Positions 55,090 through 64,000 of a stretch of DNA of 64,000 bases are shown piece by piece. Numbering within the stretch: the first letter of the stretch is position 1; each line of letters begins with the position of its first letter. This stretch comes from Prorocentrum cordatum (taxonomy: Eukaryota > Sar > Dinophyceae > Prorocentrales > Prorocentraceae), in NCBI GenBank assembly GCA_963575745.1, contig CAUYUJ010016063.1, positions 62,501 through 126,500 of the forward strand, read 5' to 3'. The notes under the pieces are model-generated. The model did no database searches, was not told the DNA's origin, and was given only the letters and a program-made list of their open reading frames with translations. The translations under genes and the position numbers were made by a program.

Positions 55090-55914
55090 CATGACTTGTG
55101 TCAGCTTTATAAATTCCTTGACGGTCTGTGCCAGGGACTACATATAAAGGCTTCGACGCCTTCATGCGCCGCGTAAATCTCTACTTGAATGCGCATGGCC
55201 GCACGGTCGAGGACATTCGAGTCAAGACGTATTCCGCACGGAATTATAGTGCTAATCACTCTGCTCTTATCTTTGGAAACAACTTTTCTCGGAACCAGCG
55301 GTGTGGCCTCATTTACCTCGTCTTCTGGTACGCGGCGGCTATTTTGTCGTGTGACATTGGATCTACAACCATTATGATGCCCAAAGGCTGCGCGCAGTCC
55401 AAATTGGAGCTATGCTGAAATGCCTGTATGTTCCACGAGTTCACGGGGGGAAGCTGATGAGCGCATTTGTCGTCGACAGAGGCGCTTTCTGAGACAGATC
55501 AGGATTGAGAACAGTTTCGCACATTTGGATGTGGTGGTTGTTCTGTGCAATTATTGACCCTTCGGTCACGCGGGCCGGCTTATGGATGATTGCACCGAGT
55601 TTTTCATGCCAGGTCTTTACATGGGATTGCCTTTGTGAGGGTTTTTGAAGCAGTACAGAGTCTCCGAGAGGCAGGGGCATGCTCGATTCTCGCCACGACG
55701 TTTCGAAGCTCGAGTGACATCGTTCCGCTTTCAATCTCACAAGGCATGGGAGACAGTTGCCTTGGATCGCAAGTCGTGGACAGGGTGGCTGCAACACGCG
55801 TTTGGAGCTGCTGGACTGAAGGCACCCGTCTAGACTTCCTCGACTTCTGGGGCCGCTGGAGGCTCTGGCCCCCTCGCACGGCGGTAAGCGAAAGCAGCAC
55901 CACGGCATCATCAT
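55090..55914. other. Unique sequence, no gene recognised
   Basis: Plus-strand frames at 55128-55418 (YLNAHGRTVEDIR) and 55645-55833 (WETVALDRKSWTGW) are of moderate, protein-like composition, but I recognise no family and see no link between them. Confidence 0.35.
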
Positions 55915-56255
55915 CACCCCCTCCCCCTTCCTCTCCCCTTGCTCCCTCCCCGCCTGCCCTCCTCCCTCCTCTCCCCCGCTGGGCCCCCGAGCTCCCCCCC
56001 CCTCTCCCTTGGCATTCGAGGTAGGCCGCCGTCGGCGCCCTCCTTCCCGCCGCCCTCCGTGCTCTTCCTCGTCCCCCCCTCCCCTGCTCCCCTCGTCGCC
56101 CCCACCCCGTCCCCTCCCCAGCCCTCCCCTCCCTCTCGTCTCCCCCCCTCCCCTCCTCGCCCACCTCCTCTTCCTCCGCCTCCTCCTCCTCCTCCTCCTC
56201 CTCCTCCTTCTCCTCCTCCTCCTCCTCCTCCTCCTCCTACGCCTACGCCTACTCC
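55915..56255 (-). repeat. CTC/CCT pyrimidine tract
   Basis: C/T-rich throughout, pure CTCCTCCTC at 56180-56236, ending CCTACGCCTACGCCTAC. It hosts the TA-flanked unit that follows, and resumes at 56608-56700. Confidence 0.9.
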
Positions 56256-56257
56256 TA

Positions 56258-56605
56258 CTCTGTGTCCCTCAATAGTTTTGGGGCCCCGGACTACAGGTAT
56301 CCCCTGGACTACAAGTACCCCTCCCCCGGACTACAGGTACCCCCCCCCCCACTAGTACCCCCCCCGGACTACTACCCCCCCCCGGGGTACCCCCCTCCCC
56401 CGGAACTACAGCCCCCCGACTACAAGTACCCCCCAGCGCGCCCCCCTGGACTACAGGTACCCCCCCCCCCCCCCGACTACAGGTACCCCCCCCCTGACTA
56501 CAAGTACCCCCCCCCAGACTACAGGTCCCCCCCCCGGACTAGTACCCCTCCCCGGATATCCCCCCCGGACTACAGGTACCCCCAGAACTATTGAGGGACA
56601 CAGAG
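56258..56605. mobile_element. 348-bp MITE-like unit with TA target duplication
   Basis: CTCTGTGTCCCTCAATAGTT (56258-56277) and AACTATTGAGGGACACAGAG (56586-56605) are perfect 20-bp terminal inverted repeats. TA lies on both outer sides (56256-56257 and 56606-56607). Pairing continues inward after one mismatch (TGGGG/CCCCA). The unit sits in a CTC microsatellite that continues on both sides. The interior is a GGACTACAGGTACCCCCC minisatellite of ~20-28-bp units. TA duplication and TIR length fit a Tc1/mariner-type (Stowaway-like) non-autonomous element. Confidence 0.72.
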
Positions 56606-57039
56606 TACTCCTCCTCCTCCTCCTCCTCCTTCTCCTCCTCCTCTTCCTCCTCCTCCTCCTCTTCCTCCTCCTCCTCCTCCTCCTCCGCCTCCCTCCCCTC
56701 CCTTCCATTTCCAACCTGGCACTTATTCATGTCCCTGCTCTTGGCATCACCTCACCTCGGTGCCGATCTCAAGGGTACCCCCAGTTTCTGAGGGCGCATC
56801 CCTACGACTGTCATCGCCTCTATCTTGCCGACCTTAGGGATACAGTCAGCACTGATAGCAAAGATGGGAAGCTTTCCAAGGTTTCCCTTGCATCCTTTCC
56901 CTTCGGCCCATCCGTGGCCACTTTCGTTGGCCGCGCCTCGCTCGAAACGTGTCGGCATGGCCTTCCAAGGCCCTTGAACCTTTATCAGAAAGTGTTACTA
57001 TTCACGCCATTCTGCCGACCCCCAGAAGAGGCGGGGAGT

Positions 57040-57175
57040 CCACGGTGGAGGCGTCGTGGGCTTCTTGGGCATTGTCTGGGGACTCCTGTGGGCGGGCGTC
57101 TTGGGAGCTGTTTAGGGGGCCTCGCGGAGCCTCTTGGAGGCAGTTCTGAAGCGTCTCGGGGCCCGTTTCGGGGGC
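57040..57175 (+). repeat. Short GGGCCTCTTGGG-type block
   Basis: GTGGGCTTCTTGGGC, GGGCGTCTTGGGAGC, GGGGGCCTCGCGGAGCC and TCTTGGAGGCAG. It adjoins the duplicated hairpin-headed segment. 56700-57040 before it is unique with no recognised gene. Confidence 0.7.
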
Positions 57176-57194
57176 CTCTCTTCGGCACCACCTT

Positions 57195-57399
57195 AGCATA
57201 CTAATACTATGGGTGCGTCGCCTCCCCAGGGGCGACGCACGCAACGAGAACTCTTCTGGTATTTGCGCCATGGCGAACGCCTTCTGGCCACACCGCTCCA
57301 GAAACTACATACCACGTGCAGGTCTACTACATATTCGGGTCGGACGCGCGCCACAAAGGAGGACATACAGTACTTTGTCTATGTGCGTCCCATCTCTTG
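57195..57399 (+). repeat. Hairpin-headed ~205-bp segment, copy 1
   Basis: Begins ACTAATACTATGGGTGCGTC. GTGCGTCGCC/GGCGACGCAC form a 10-bp stem with an 8-nt loop. Then come GCGCCATGGCGAACGCC, TTCTGGCCACACCG, ATATTCGGGTCGGACGCGCG and GTGCGTCCC. Copy 2 is at 57796-58000. Confidence 0.75.
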
Positions 57400-57639
57400 G
57401 CCCTCTCGGGGCTCCTCTTTGACTTCAGGGCTCCGCTCGAGGCTGGCCACCTCCGGGGGCAGGAGGCGCGAGGCGCGACGCGCAGCGCCGCTGTGCGCGT
57501 CGGCCGCCCGCCTCCCCCGCCCGGAGGCCACCATCCGGCGGCTCACCCCCGTGGGGCAGGGTGCGCCCCCGGCCGCCCGGCGGGAGGGGGGCGAGGTTCG
57601 GGAGGAGGAAGGTCGGCGTCGCCCCAACTTTACTTCGGC

Positions 57640-57787
57640 CACGCGCAGAAGGGGGTAGGGGGAGGGGGGAAGGCTTCTTAGAAGCACCCTGCTTCTTAGA
57701 AGGCGCGGGCCTTCGTTGTAGATGTAAGGCCGGCGCCTTCTAAGAAGCAGCCTCCTTCTAAGAAGCCATCCCCCCTTCCCTACCCCC
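57640..57787. repeat. Long imperfect hairpin built on CTTCTTAGAAG
   Basis: Left arm (about 57640-57707): TAGGGGGAGG, AAGGCTTCTTAGAAGC, CTGCTTCTTAGAAGGCGC, GGGCC. Right arm (57729-57787): GGCCGGCGCCTTCTAAGAAG, CTCCTTCTAAGAAGCC, CCCCCCTTCCCTACCCCC. The loop is about 20 nt. The arms pair over ~55-60 bases. It lies between the two copies of the duplicated segment. It may be a foldback element or give a hairpin transcript. Confidence 0.7.
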
Positions 57788-57795
57788 TTGTGCGA

Positions 57796-58000
57796 GCCGC
57801 TAAATACTAATACTGTATGTTCGTCGCCCCCTCGGGGGCGACATGCGCACCGAGAAATCTAATAGTTCTATGCATCGTGGCGGGCGCTTTCTGGCCACAC
57901 CGTTCGGGAAACGACATACTACAAGATGGGCATATTATATGTTTGGGTCGGACGCGCGCGTCCAAGGAGAACATATAGTGCAAGCATGTCTTTGTGCATC
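57796..58000 (+). repeat. Hairpin-headed ~205-bp segment, copy 2
   Basis: ACTAATACTGTATGTTCGTC, a GTCGCCCCC...GGGGGCGAC stem, then GGCGGGCGCTTTCTGGCCAC, TATGTTTGGGTCGGACGCGC and GTGCATCCC, colinear with 57195-57399 at roughly three quarters identity by eye. Confidence 0.75.
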
Positions 58001-59790
58001 CCACAAGAGGTACCCATACCTCTACCATTGCCTCGTTTTCCCCTCTTTGGGCTTCCTGTAGGTGGGCGGCCCTCGTCGCCACCGCCGGATTCGCCTCGAA
58101 ATTCTGATCGGAACGCACCCCTGGAGAGATCTGGGGAGTAGTGGTATCGGGACCTTTAGGTTTCCCCAGAGGTGGGGCCCTTTCGCGTCGCGAAGAAGTC
58201 ACGACGCGCTTGGCATCGCTCGGGCGTGCGCACGTGTTTCTCGGCGAGGACCATCGAGGAACATCTCGGATCGTCGTGCGAAAAATAAGCGCACGAAGCC
58301 GAACAATGCACGGCGAAAGACGTCCGAGCGATGACAATCGGTTTGTTTTCGCCACTTTGGGCCTCTGGGGCCCTTGCCGGTCCTCGGGGCCGTCAAGGTG
58401 ATGGCAAGAGGTCAAGAGGTGATGGATGGGGCGCCGATTCGCAGGCTCGGACGTGCACATGATCATCCACAAGAGTTACAACAACACTCACGTGTGCCTC
58501 GCCCAGAGAGGAGGCGCGAGGGAACGGACCTGCCTCCTGGTCGGCACGGAGAGAAGGGGACGCGGAGGAAATGGTGTGTGTCCTGGCTCCTCCTCCTCTT
58601 CCTCCTCCTCCGTTCTGTGCCTTCCGGGAGATACCTTCGGCCCCAGGACCGTCCAGAACGAGGGGGAACGTCCAGGGATGGTGACCCTCCTGCCTCATAG
58701 AGACCGCTCCAAAATGGGCAATTCTTCCTACAGGTTTGATCTGACAAGTACGTCCACCCGCGCGGCGGACCAAAGCAATCCCGATGAATCAGGCGATCGC
58801 AAACATTAAACATGGATTAAGGGGGCGTGGATTAGCGACGGGTGCCGTTTCCATGGGAAATCGCGGATTCCCGCCGCCGAACGGGGCGGCACCGGCCGCA
58901 TTTTGGGGAGGGCGCCTCCCCCGCTCCATGTTTGCGCGCCCCCGATTGAAGTAGGTCCCCAGGCCCGTAAAACGAATTTCCTGCACCGTTTGGGGCAGCT
59001 TCGCAAATTCCATGAGAGAGTAGAATGCGCTGTGACAAAGCATCGACCTCACTCCTCCCAAATCCTCCTATATTGTTTTCGCTCCATATTGTCTAGTCCA
59101 GCCCGTGGTGCATTCAGTTGGGAGGAAAGAAAGGAGGGTCCATCGAGCGGGAAAGGGGCAGTGGAACAAAGGTAGTGTTTGTCTTTGTTTGTGGGTTCAT
59201 CTTACAGCAGTGCGTGGAGCAAAATGCTGGTCCCTATGATGACACAATGCGGCGAACCGCTAGACTGGACGCAGGCAGCGGCGAATCTGAAGTGCCAGCG
59301 GTCCTGATCAATTTCTGGGCTGGTACCCTGCGATGGGAAGCCGCTGGAGGCAAATGTCGGCGTCGGGGATGCCTTCAGGTCGTCGGAGCTCCCCACCTGA
59401 CTGCTCCTCGGTGTTCGGTAGCCCTTGCTCAAGTCTAGCTCAAGCCTTATCTCAAGCTTGGCTCACGCCTCCTCGCTTAAGCCACCCGCTCTCTCCCCAA
59501 TCGGAAGATTTCGGTATTGTGCCTGAGCAGCTGGCTGGGGTGCAGTACCTCTTCGTCGCCGCGCCCGTTCAACTTGCGCACAACACAGGCAATCGCTCCG
59601 AGCGAGTTGAATTGTTCCCCCCAGAACGATCGAGGCAGCGCTCTTCAGGGGAATCGATAAGTAGGACTGCGTATCCAAGTTCAGACCAGCTACCTTGAGA
59701 GGCGTGCTGGAATCACAACAATCCCTTCGAAGACCGCGCCCTCATTCCAGCCGAATTCATATACTGGTGAAGGGGCGACCGCTCTCTGGA
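58001..59790. other. Unique sequence, no gene recognised
   Basis: ORFs of up to about 127 codons on both strands lack identifiable domains. The DQNFEANP segment occurs at 58074-58137. CTCAAG repeats (GCTCAAGTCTAGCTCAAGCC) occur near 59428-59460. Confidence 0.35.
58074..58137 (-). repeat. Dispersed ~65-bp segment, copy 2 (DQNFEANP peptide)
   Basis: Counterpart of 19778-19843. On the minus strand it reads SDQNFEANPAVATR within an open frame from 58472 to 57807. Confidence 0.5.
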
Positions 59791-59794
59791 AGTA

Positions 59795-61350
59795 CGGCGA
59801 ATCACCGCCGCCCCCTGCCTTTTTGGAAGCGCCTATGTGGCCGAACGTTGAGGCCAGACCTGCCAAGCTATCGGACCACGTGTTCCCCGAATCGGTTTGG
59901 AAAGCCGTCGGGGAACACGTGGGCATCTTGAAGGTCGTCTTGGCCGTCTGGAAGCTATTTTGACTCTTTCGGGCCTTCATGGAGGACGTCTTGGAGGGTT
60001 CTCGGGCCGTCGTGGACGCCATCTTGAGCGTCTTTGAGGCCTCTTGGGCAGTCTTGGGGGCCTCTTGGGGCCGTGTCTTGGGCCTCTTGGGCGATCTTTG
60101 GGGCCACTTGGTCCGTCTCGGGCCGTCGGAAGGCAGAACAAAAAGCAAATGCCACAATCTTTCAAAGACCTATGGGAAATCAATGATTTTGGCTTTTTTT
60201 CTGGCCTCCTGGAGGCCCTCTTGGAGGCCTCTTGGGCCGTCTTGGGCCATCTTAGGGCCATGTTCGGCCGTCTTGGTGGGCTCCTGGTCCGTCTGACGCC
60301 GGCGGAAGCCGTTTGGGGGGCCTCTATGGGCCGACTTGGGGCCCTCTTGGAATGCTCCAGGACCGTCTTGGAGGCCCTCTTGGGCGTCTTAAAGGCCTCC
60401 TGTGCCGTTTTGGGGGCCTCTTGGGGCTGTCTTGGGGCCCTCTTGGGCCGTTCTGGGGCCATCTTGGAGGCCTCTTGGGCGATCTTCGGGGGCTCTTTTG
60501 GGGCTCTTGGGCCGTCTCGAGCCGTCGGAAGGCCGAAAAGAAGCAAATGTCAAAATCAGTCAAAAACCTCAAGAACATAAAGGTTTTGGGCCTCTTCTGG
60601 CCTTCCTGGAGGCCCTCTTGGGGGCCTCTTGGGCCGTCTTGGGCCAGCTTCGAGCCAACTTCGGCCATCTTGGTGGGTTCCTGGCACGTCTGACGCCGTC
60701 GGGAGCCGTCTTGGGGGCCTTTCTGGGCCGACTTGGGGCACTCTTGGGGCGCTTCGGGGCCGTCTTGGAGGCCATATTGGGCGTGTTGGAGGCCTCTTGG
60801 GCCGTCTTGGGGCCCTCTTGGGGCTGTCTTGGAGGCCACTTGGGCCGTCATGGGGGCCTCTTGGGCGATCTTGGGAGCCTATTGGGCCGTCTTGAGCCGT
60901 CGAAATGCCGAGAAGAAGCAAATTCCCAAATCCTTCAAACATCTAAGGATAATCAGTGATTCTGGCCTCTTCGGGTCCTCCTGGAGGACCTCTTGGAGGC
61001 CTCTTGGGCCGTCTTGGAGGCCTCTGGGGGGGCCTCTTGGGCCAAGATGGCTATCTTAGGCCGTGTTGAGTGCATCTTGGCTCGTCTTGGAGGCATCTTG
61101 GAGCCATCTTAGCCGTCTTGGAAGCCATCTTGGCCGTCTTGGATGCATCTCGGGGACCTTGGGCCGTCTTGGAGCCGTCTGGAGCAGGAACAACCCCTGC
61201 AACGGGGTTTTCGGCAATCTCCCGGGACCCCGGCGGGACAGGCCGAAGCCCCAGGTGGATTTCTTTTGGAAAAAGAACCAAAAGCCATATAATGTGGCAC
61301 GTCAGGCACCCCTGCGATGAATCGACAGGGGGCTGCGGATCGAAGACGCC
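59795..61350 (+). repeat. ~1.5-kb higher-order repeat, unit 1
   Basis: Order: block Y (GGCGAATCACCGCCGCCCCC, 59795-59865), then GGGCCTCTTGGG arrays separated by three A/T-rich separator blocks (about 60123, 60517, 60896; CGTCGGAAGGCCGAAAAG, GCAAATG, AATCAATGATTTTGG), then block X (61185-61318; AACGGGGTTTTCGGCAATCT, GGCGGGACAGGCCGAAGCCC). Confidence 0.88.
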
Positions 61351-62211
61351 TGCGGCGAATCACCGCCGCCCCCTGCCTTGTTGGAAGCGCCTATGTGGCC
61401 AAACGTTGAGGTCAGACCTTTCGGGCCATTTTGACCTTTGACCATTTGAGGACTGGAGGCCATTTTGACCTTTCGGGCCTTCTTGGAGGACGTCTTGCAG
61501 GGCTCTCGGGCCGTCGTGGAGGCCATCTGGAGCGTCTTGGAGACCTCTTGGGCCGTCTTGGGGGCCTCTTGGGGCCGTGTCTTGGGCCTCTTGGGCGATC
61601 TTTGGGGGCACTTGGGCCGTGTCGGGCCGTCGGAAGGCAGAAAAAAAGCAAATGCCACAATCCTTCAAAGACCTATGTGAAATCAATGATTTTGGCTTTT
61701 TTGATGCCATCTTAGAGGCCTCTTGGAGGCCCTCTTGGAGGCCTCTTGGAGGCCTCTTGGGCCGTATTGGCCCATCTTAGGGCCATGTTCGGCCGTCTTG
61801 GTGGGCTCCTGGTCCGTCTGACGCCGGCGGAAGCCGTCTGGGGGGCCTCTATGGGCCGGCTTGGGGCCCTCTTGGAATGCTCCAGGGCCGTCTTGGGGGC
61901 CTCTTGGGGCGGTCTTGGGGCCCTCTTGGGTCGTTCTGGGGCCATCTTGGAGGCCTCTTGGGCGATCTTTCGGCGATCTTCGGGGGCTCTTGGGCCGTCT
62001 CGGGCCGTCGGAAGGCCGAAACGAAGCAAATGCCAACATCCGTCAAAAACCGTAGGAAAATCAATGTTTGGGGCCTCTTCTGGTCATCTTGGGGGCCCTC
62101 TTAGGAGCCTCTTGGGCCGTCTTGGGCCAGCTTCGAGCCAACTTCGGCCATCTTGGTGGGTTCCTGGCACGTCTGACGCCGTCGGGAGCCGTCTTGGGCT
62201 TATATATCACC

Positions 62212-62562
62212 CAAGGAAGGGCTACCCTAGGGCTACCCCTAGGGCCTACCCCTAGGGCTACCCTAGGGCTACCCTAGGGCCTACCCCTAGGGCTACCCTA
62301 GGGCTACCCTAGGGCCTACCCCTAGGGCTACCCTAGGGCTACCCCTAGGGCTACCCTAGGGGGGCTACCCCTAGGGCCTACCCCTAGGGCTACCCTAGGG
62401 CTACCCCTAGGGCCTACCCCTAGGGCTACCCTAGGGCTACCCCTAGGGCCTACCCCTAGGGCTACCCTAGGGCTACCTCTGGGGCCTACCCCTAGGGCTA
62501 CCCTAGGGCTACCTCTGGGGCCTACCCCTAGGGGTACCCTAGGGCTACCCTAGGGTGTCCAG
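62212..62562 (+). repeat. CTACCCTAGGG / CTACCCCTAGGGC minisatellite
   Basis: Alternating GGGCTACCCTAGGGCTACC and CCTAGGGCCTACCCCTAGGG with many embedded CCCTAGGG palindromes. Confidence 0.93.
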
Positions 62563-62584
62563 TAGGGCCTATCCTTGGGAAGCC

Positions 62585-63120
62585 TAGGGCCTTCAGTCTG
62601 TGTAATCCGCCACACAAGCAAGCAATGCCTTTAATGTCCCGCCCGCCCGCCCGACAAAGGGAATCAGCTTGTAATCCGCCATAATAGTAATCAACTTGCA
62701 ATCCGCTGCCAAATGGAATCACTTTGTAATCCGTTACGAAAGCAATCAATGCATTTAATGTCCCGCCCGCCCGCCCGACCAAAGGAATAAGTTTGCAATC
62801 CGCTGCCAAAGGGAATCCATTTGTAATTCACCACACAAGCAATTATTGCCTTCAATGTCCCGCCCGCCCGCCAGGCAAAAGGCGCCCGACCAAAGGAATA
62901 AGTTTTAAATCCGCTGCCAAAGGGAATCCATTCGCAATTCACCAAACAAGCAATCATTGCCTTTAATGTCCCGCCCGCCCGCCAGACAAAAGGAATCAAT
63001 GTGTAATCTGCCACGATAAGAATCAGTTTGCCATCCGCCACACAAGCAATCAATGCCTTTAATGTCCCGCCCGCCCGCCCGACAAAAGGAATCAGCTTGT
63101 AATCCGCCACAAATGGAATC
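62585..63120 (+). repeat. ~94-124-bp tandem repeat, 5 copies
   Basis: AATGTCCCGCCCGCCCGCC is found near 62632, 62756, 62855, 62967 and 63061, with TTGTAATCCGCCAC and AAGCAATCAATGCC between. It lies between a single 34-bp-type unit on the left (62572-62592) and the main 34-bp array on the right. Confidence 0.88.
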
Positions 63121-63129
63121 TACTCGGGG

Positions 63130-63375
63130 GCCTACTCCTTGGGAAGCCTAGGGCCTTGGGTAGGGCCTACCCTTGGGAAGCCTAGGGCCTTGGGTAGGGC
63201 CTACCCTTGGGAAGCCTAGGGCCTTGGGTAGGGCCTACCCTTGGGAAGCCTAGGGCCTTGGGTAGGGCCTACCCTTGGGAAGCCTAGGGCCTTGGGTAGG
63301 GCCTACCCTTGGGAAGCCTAGGGCCTTGGGTAGGGCCTACCCTTGGGAAGCCTAGGGCCTTGGGTAGGGCCTAGG
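63130..63375 (+). repeat. 34-bp tandem repeat, about 7 copies
   Basis: Exact 34-base steps of CTTGGGAAGCCTAGGGCC plus TTGGGTAGGGCCTACC from 63138. Copies are almost identical and have no spacers between them. Confidence 0.95.
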
Positions 63376-64000
63376 GTAGCCAAGGCCCCCGGTGATCTAT
63401 ACCGTCTTGGGGGCCTTTCTGGGCCGACTTGGGGCACTCTTGGGGCGCTTCGGGGCCGTCTTGGAGGCCATCTTGGGCGTCTTGGAGGCCATATTGGGCG
63501 TGTTGGAGGCCTCTTGGGCCGTCTTGGGGCCCTCTTGGGGCTGTCTTGGAGGCCACTTGGGCCGTCATGGGGGCCTCTTGGGGGCCTCTTGGGCGATCTT
63601 GGGGGCCTCTTGGGCCGTCCTGGGCCGTCGGAAAGCCGAAAAGGCGCAAATGCCAACATCCTTAAAACACCCATGGGAAATCAATGATTTTGGCCGTCCG
63701 GGCCTTCCTGGAGGCCCTCTTGGAGGCCTCTTGGGCCGTCTTGGAGGCATCTTGGGGCCACCTTAGCTGTCTTGGAGGCCATCTTGGGCCGTCTTGGAGA
63801 CGTCTTGGAGACCATCCTGGGCCATCTTGGCCGTCTTGGACGCCATCTTGGGCCAACTGGAGGAAACAGAGGCACGACGGACGCGTTTTGGAGATTTTCC
63901 GGGTGGCCGGCGGGACGGGCCGAAGCCCCAGGGGGAGTTCTTTTGGAAAGAGAACCAACACCAAAACCGACAGGGTCCAGCACGCCAGGCACCTCTGCGA

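Larger units (their letters stand above)
62199..63401. mobile_element. 1,203-bp TIR element with 10-bp target duplication, carrying tandem arrays
   Basis: CCGTCTTGGG occurs immediately before (62189-62198) and after (63402-63411). Just inside, TATATATCACC (62201-62211) and GGTGATCTATA (63391-63401) are inverse complements at 10 of 11 positions. The paralogous site in unit 1 (about 60703-60740) is uninterrupted and has one CCGTCTTGGG. The interior holds three tandem arrays and no ORF with a recognisable domain. A 10-bp duplication would suit a Mutator-like (8-11 bp) transposase acting in trans. Confidence 0.75.
61351..64000 (+). repeat. ~1.5-kb higher-order repeat, unit 2 (interrupted, runs off the window)
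   Basis: Block Y at 61351-61420, separators at about 61622, 61992 and 63617, block X at 63862-64000. Removing the 1,203-bp insertion restores the same spacing as unit 1 to within tens of bases. The sequence at the window edge is still inside block X. Confidence 0.88.

Noticed and set aside
62212-62562. Telomere repeat
   Set aside because: CCCTAGGG resembles plant/algal CCCTAAA only superficially. The unit alternates 11 and 13-17 bases and is internal to an inserted element.
63130-63375. CRISPR-like regularity of the 34-bp array
   Set aside because: Units are contiguous with no unique spacers, and the context is eukaryotic satellite DNA.

Overview
The window looks like nuclear DNA of a eukaryote with a large, repeat-saturated, GC-rich genome. 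A dinoflagellate alga is the best fit. The reasons are the density of nested tandem repeats, the non-LTR retrotransposons whose endonuclease/RT/RNase H wording resembles dinoflagellate elements as I recall them, and the lack of any recognisable host gene in 64 kb. This assignment is inference. I saw no 5S/U6/tRNA-like sequence, no spliced-leader relic and no operon-like gene arrangement.

Layout. 0-3.5 kb: degenerate GAT microsatellite, 12-bp, GGGCTATA and GGGCACCC minisatellites, then 75-bp and ~167-bp arrays. 3.5-11.5 kb: a decayed minus-strand non-LTR retrotransposon (5' ORF, APE-type endonuclease, RT, zinc knuckle, canonical RNase H, unknown C-terminal region). 11.6-26.5 kb: microsatellites, a 16-bp minisatellite, two inverted-repeat units and GC-rich DNA with no recognised gene. 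26.6-27.3 kb: a probable Ty1/copia RNase H tail. 27.4-43.1 kb: three copies of a dispersed repeat family (called R1 here), an AAGCT satellite, a 73-bp array split by a 2.2-kb insert, a second 73-bp array running into a hexamer array, and a ~610-675-bp higher-order array.

43.1-50.7 kb: further arrays and a much better preserved plus-strand non-LTR retrotransposon (45.69-50.42 kb). It sits inside a ~85-99-bp tandem array that continues on both sides. Its ORF1, endonuclease, most of RT and the C-terminal region share one reading frame. That frame is broken by one TAG, one TGA and a pair of compensating frameshifts. The RT active-site Asp-Asp reads Asn-Asn. The RNase H region appears circularly permuted. 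50.7-59.8 kb: microsatellites whose strand polarity flips near 52.4 kb, a TA-flanked MITE-like unit, a long hairpin and a duplicated hairpin-headed segment. 59.8-64 kb: a ~1.5-kb higher-order unit in two copies, the second interrupted by a 1,203-bp insertion with a 10-bp target-site duplication.

The most interesting theme is that several simple or tandem arrays are enclosed by terminal inverted repeats. In one case the insertion is demonstrated by a target-site duplication and a paralogous empty site. Short non-autonomous elements may be carrying satellite DNA as cargo. Coding capacity is essentially confined to retroelements.
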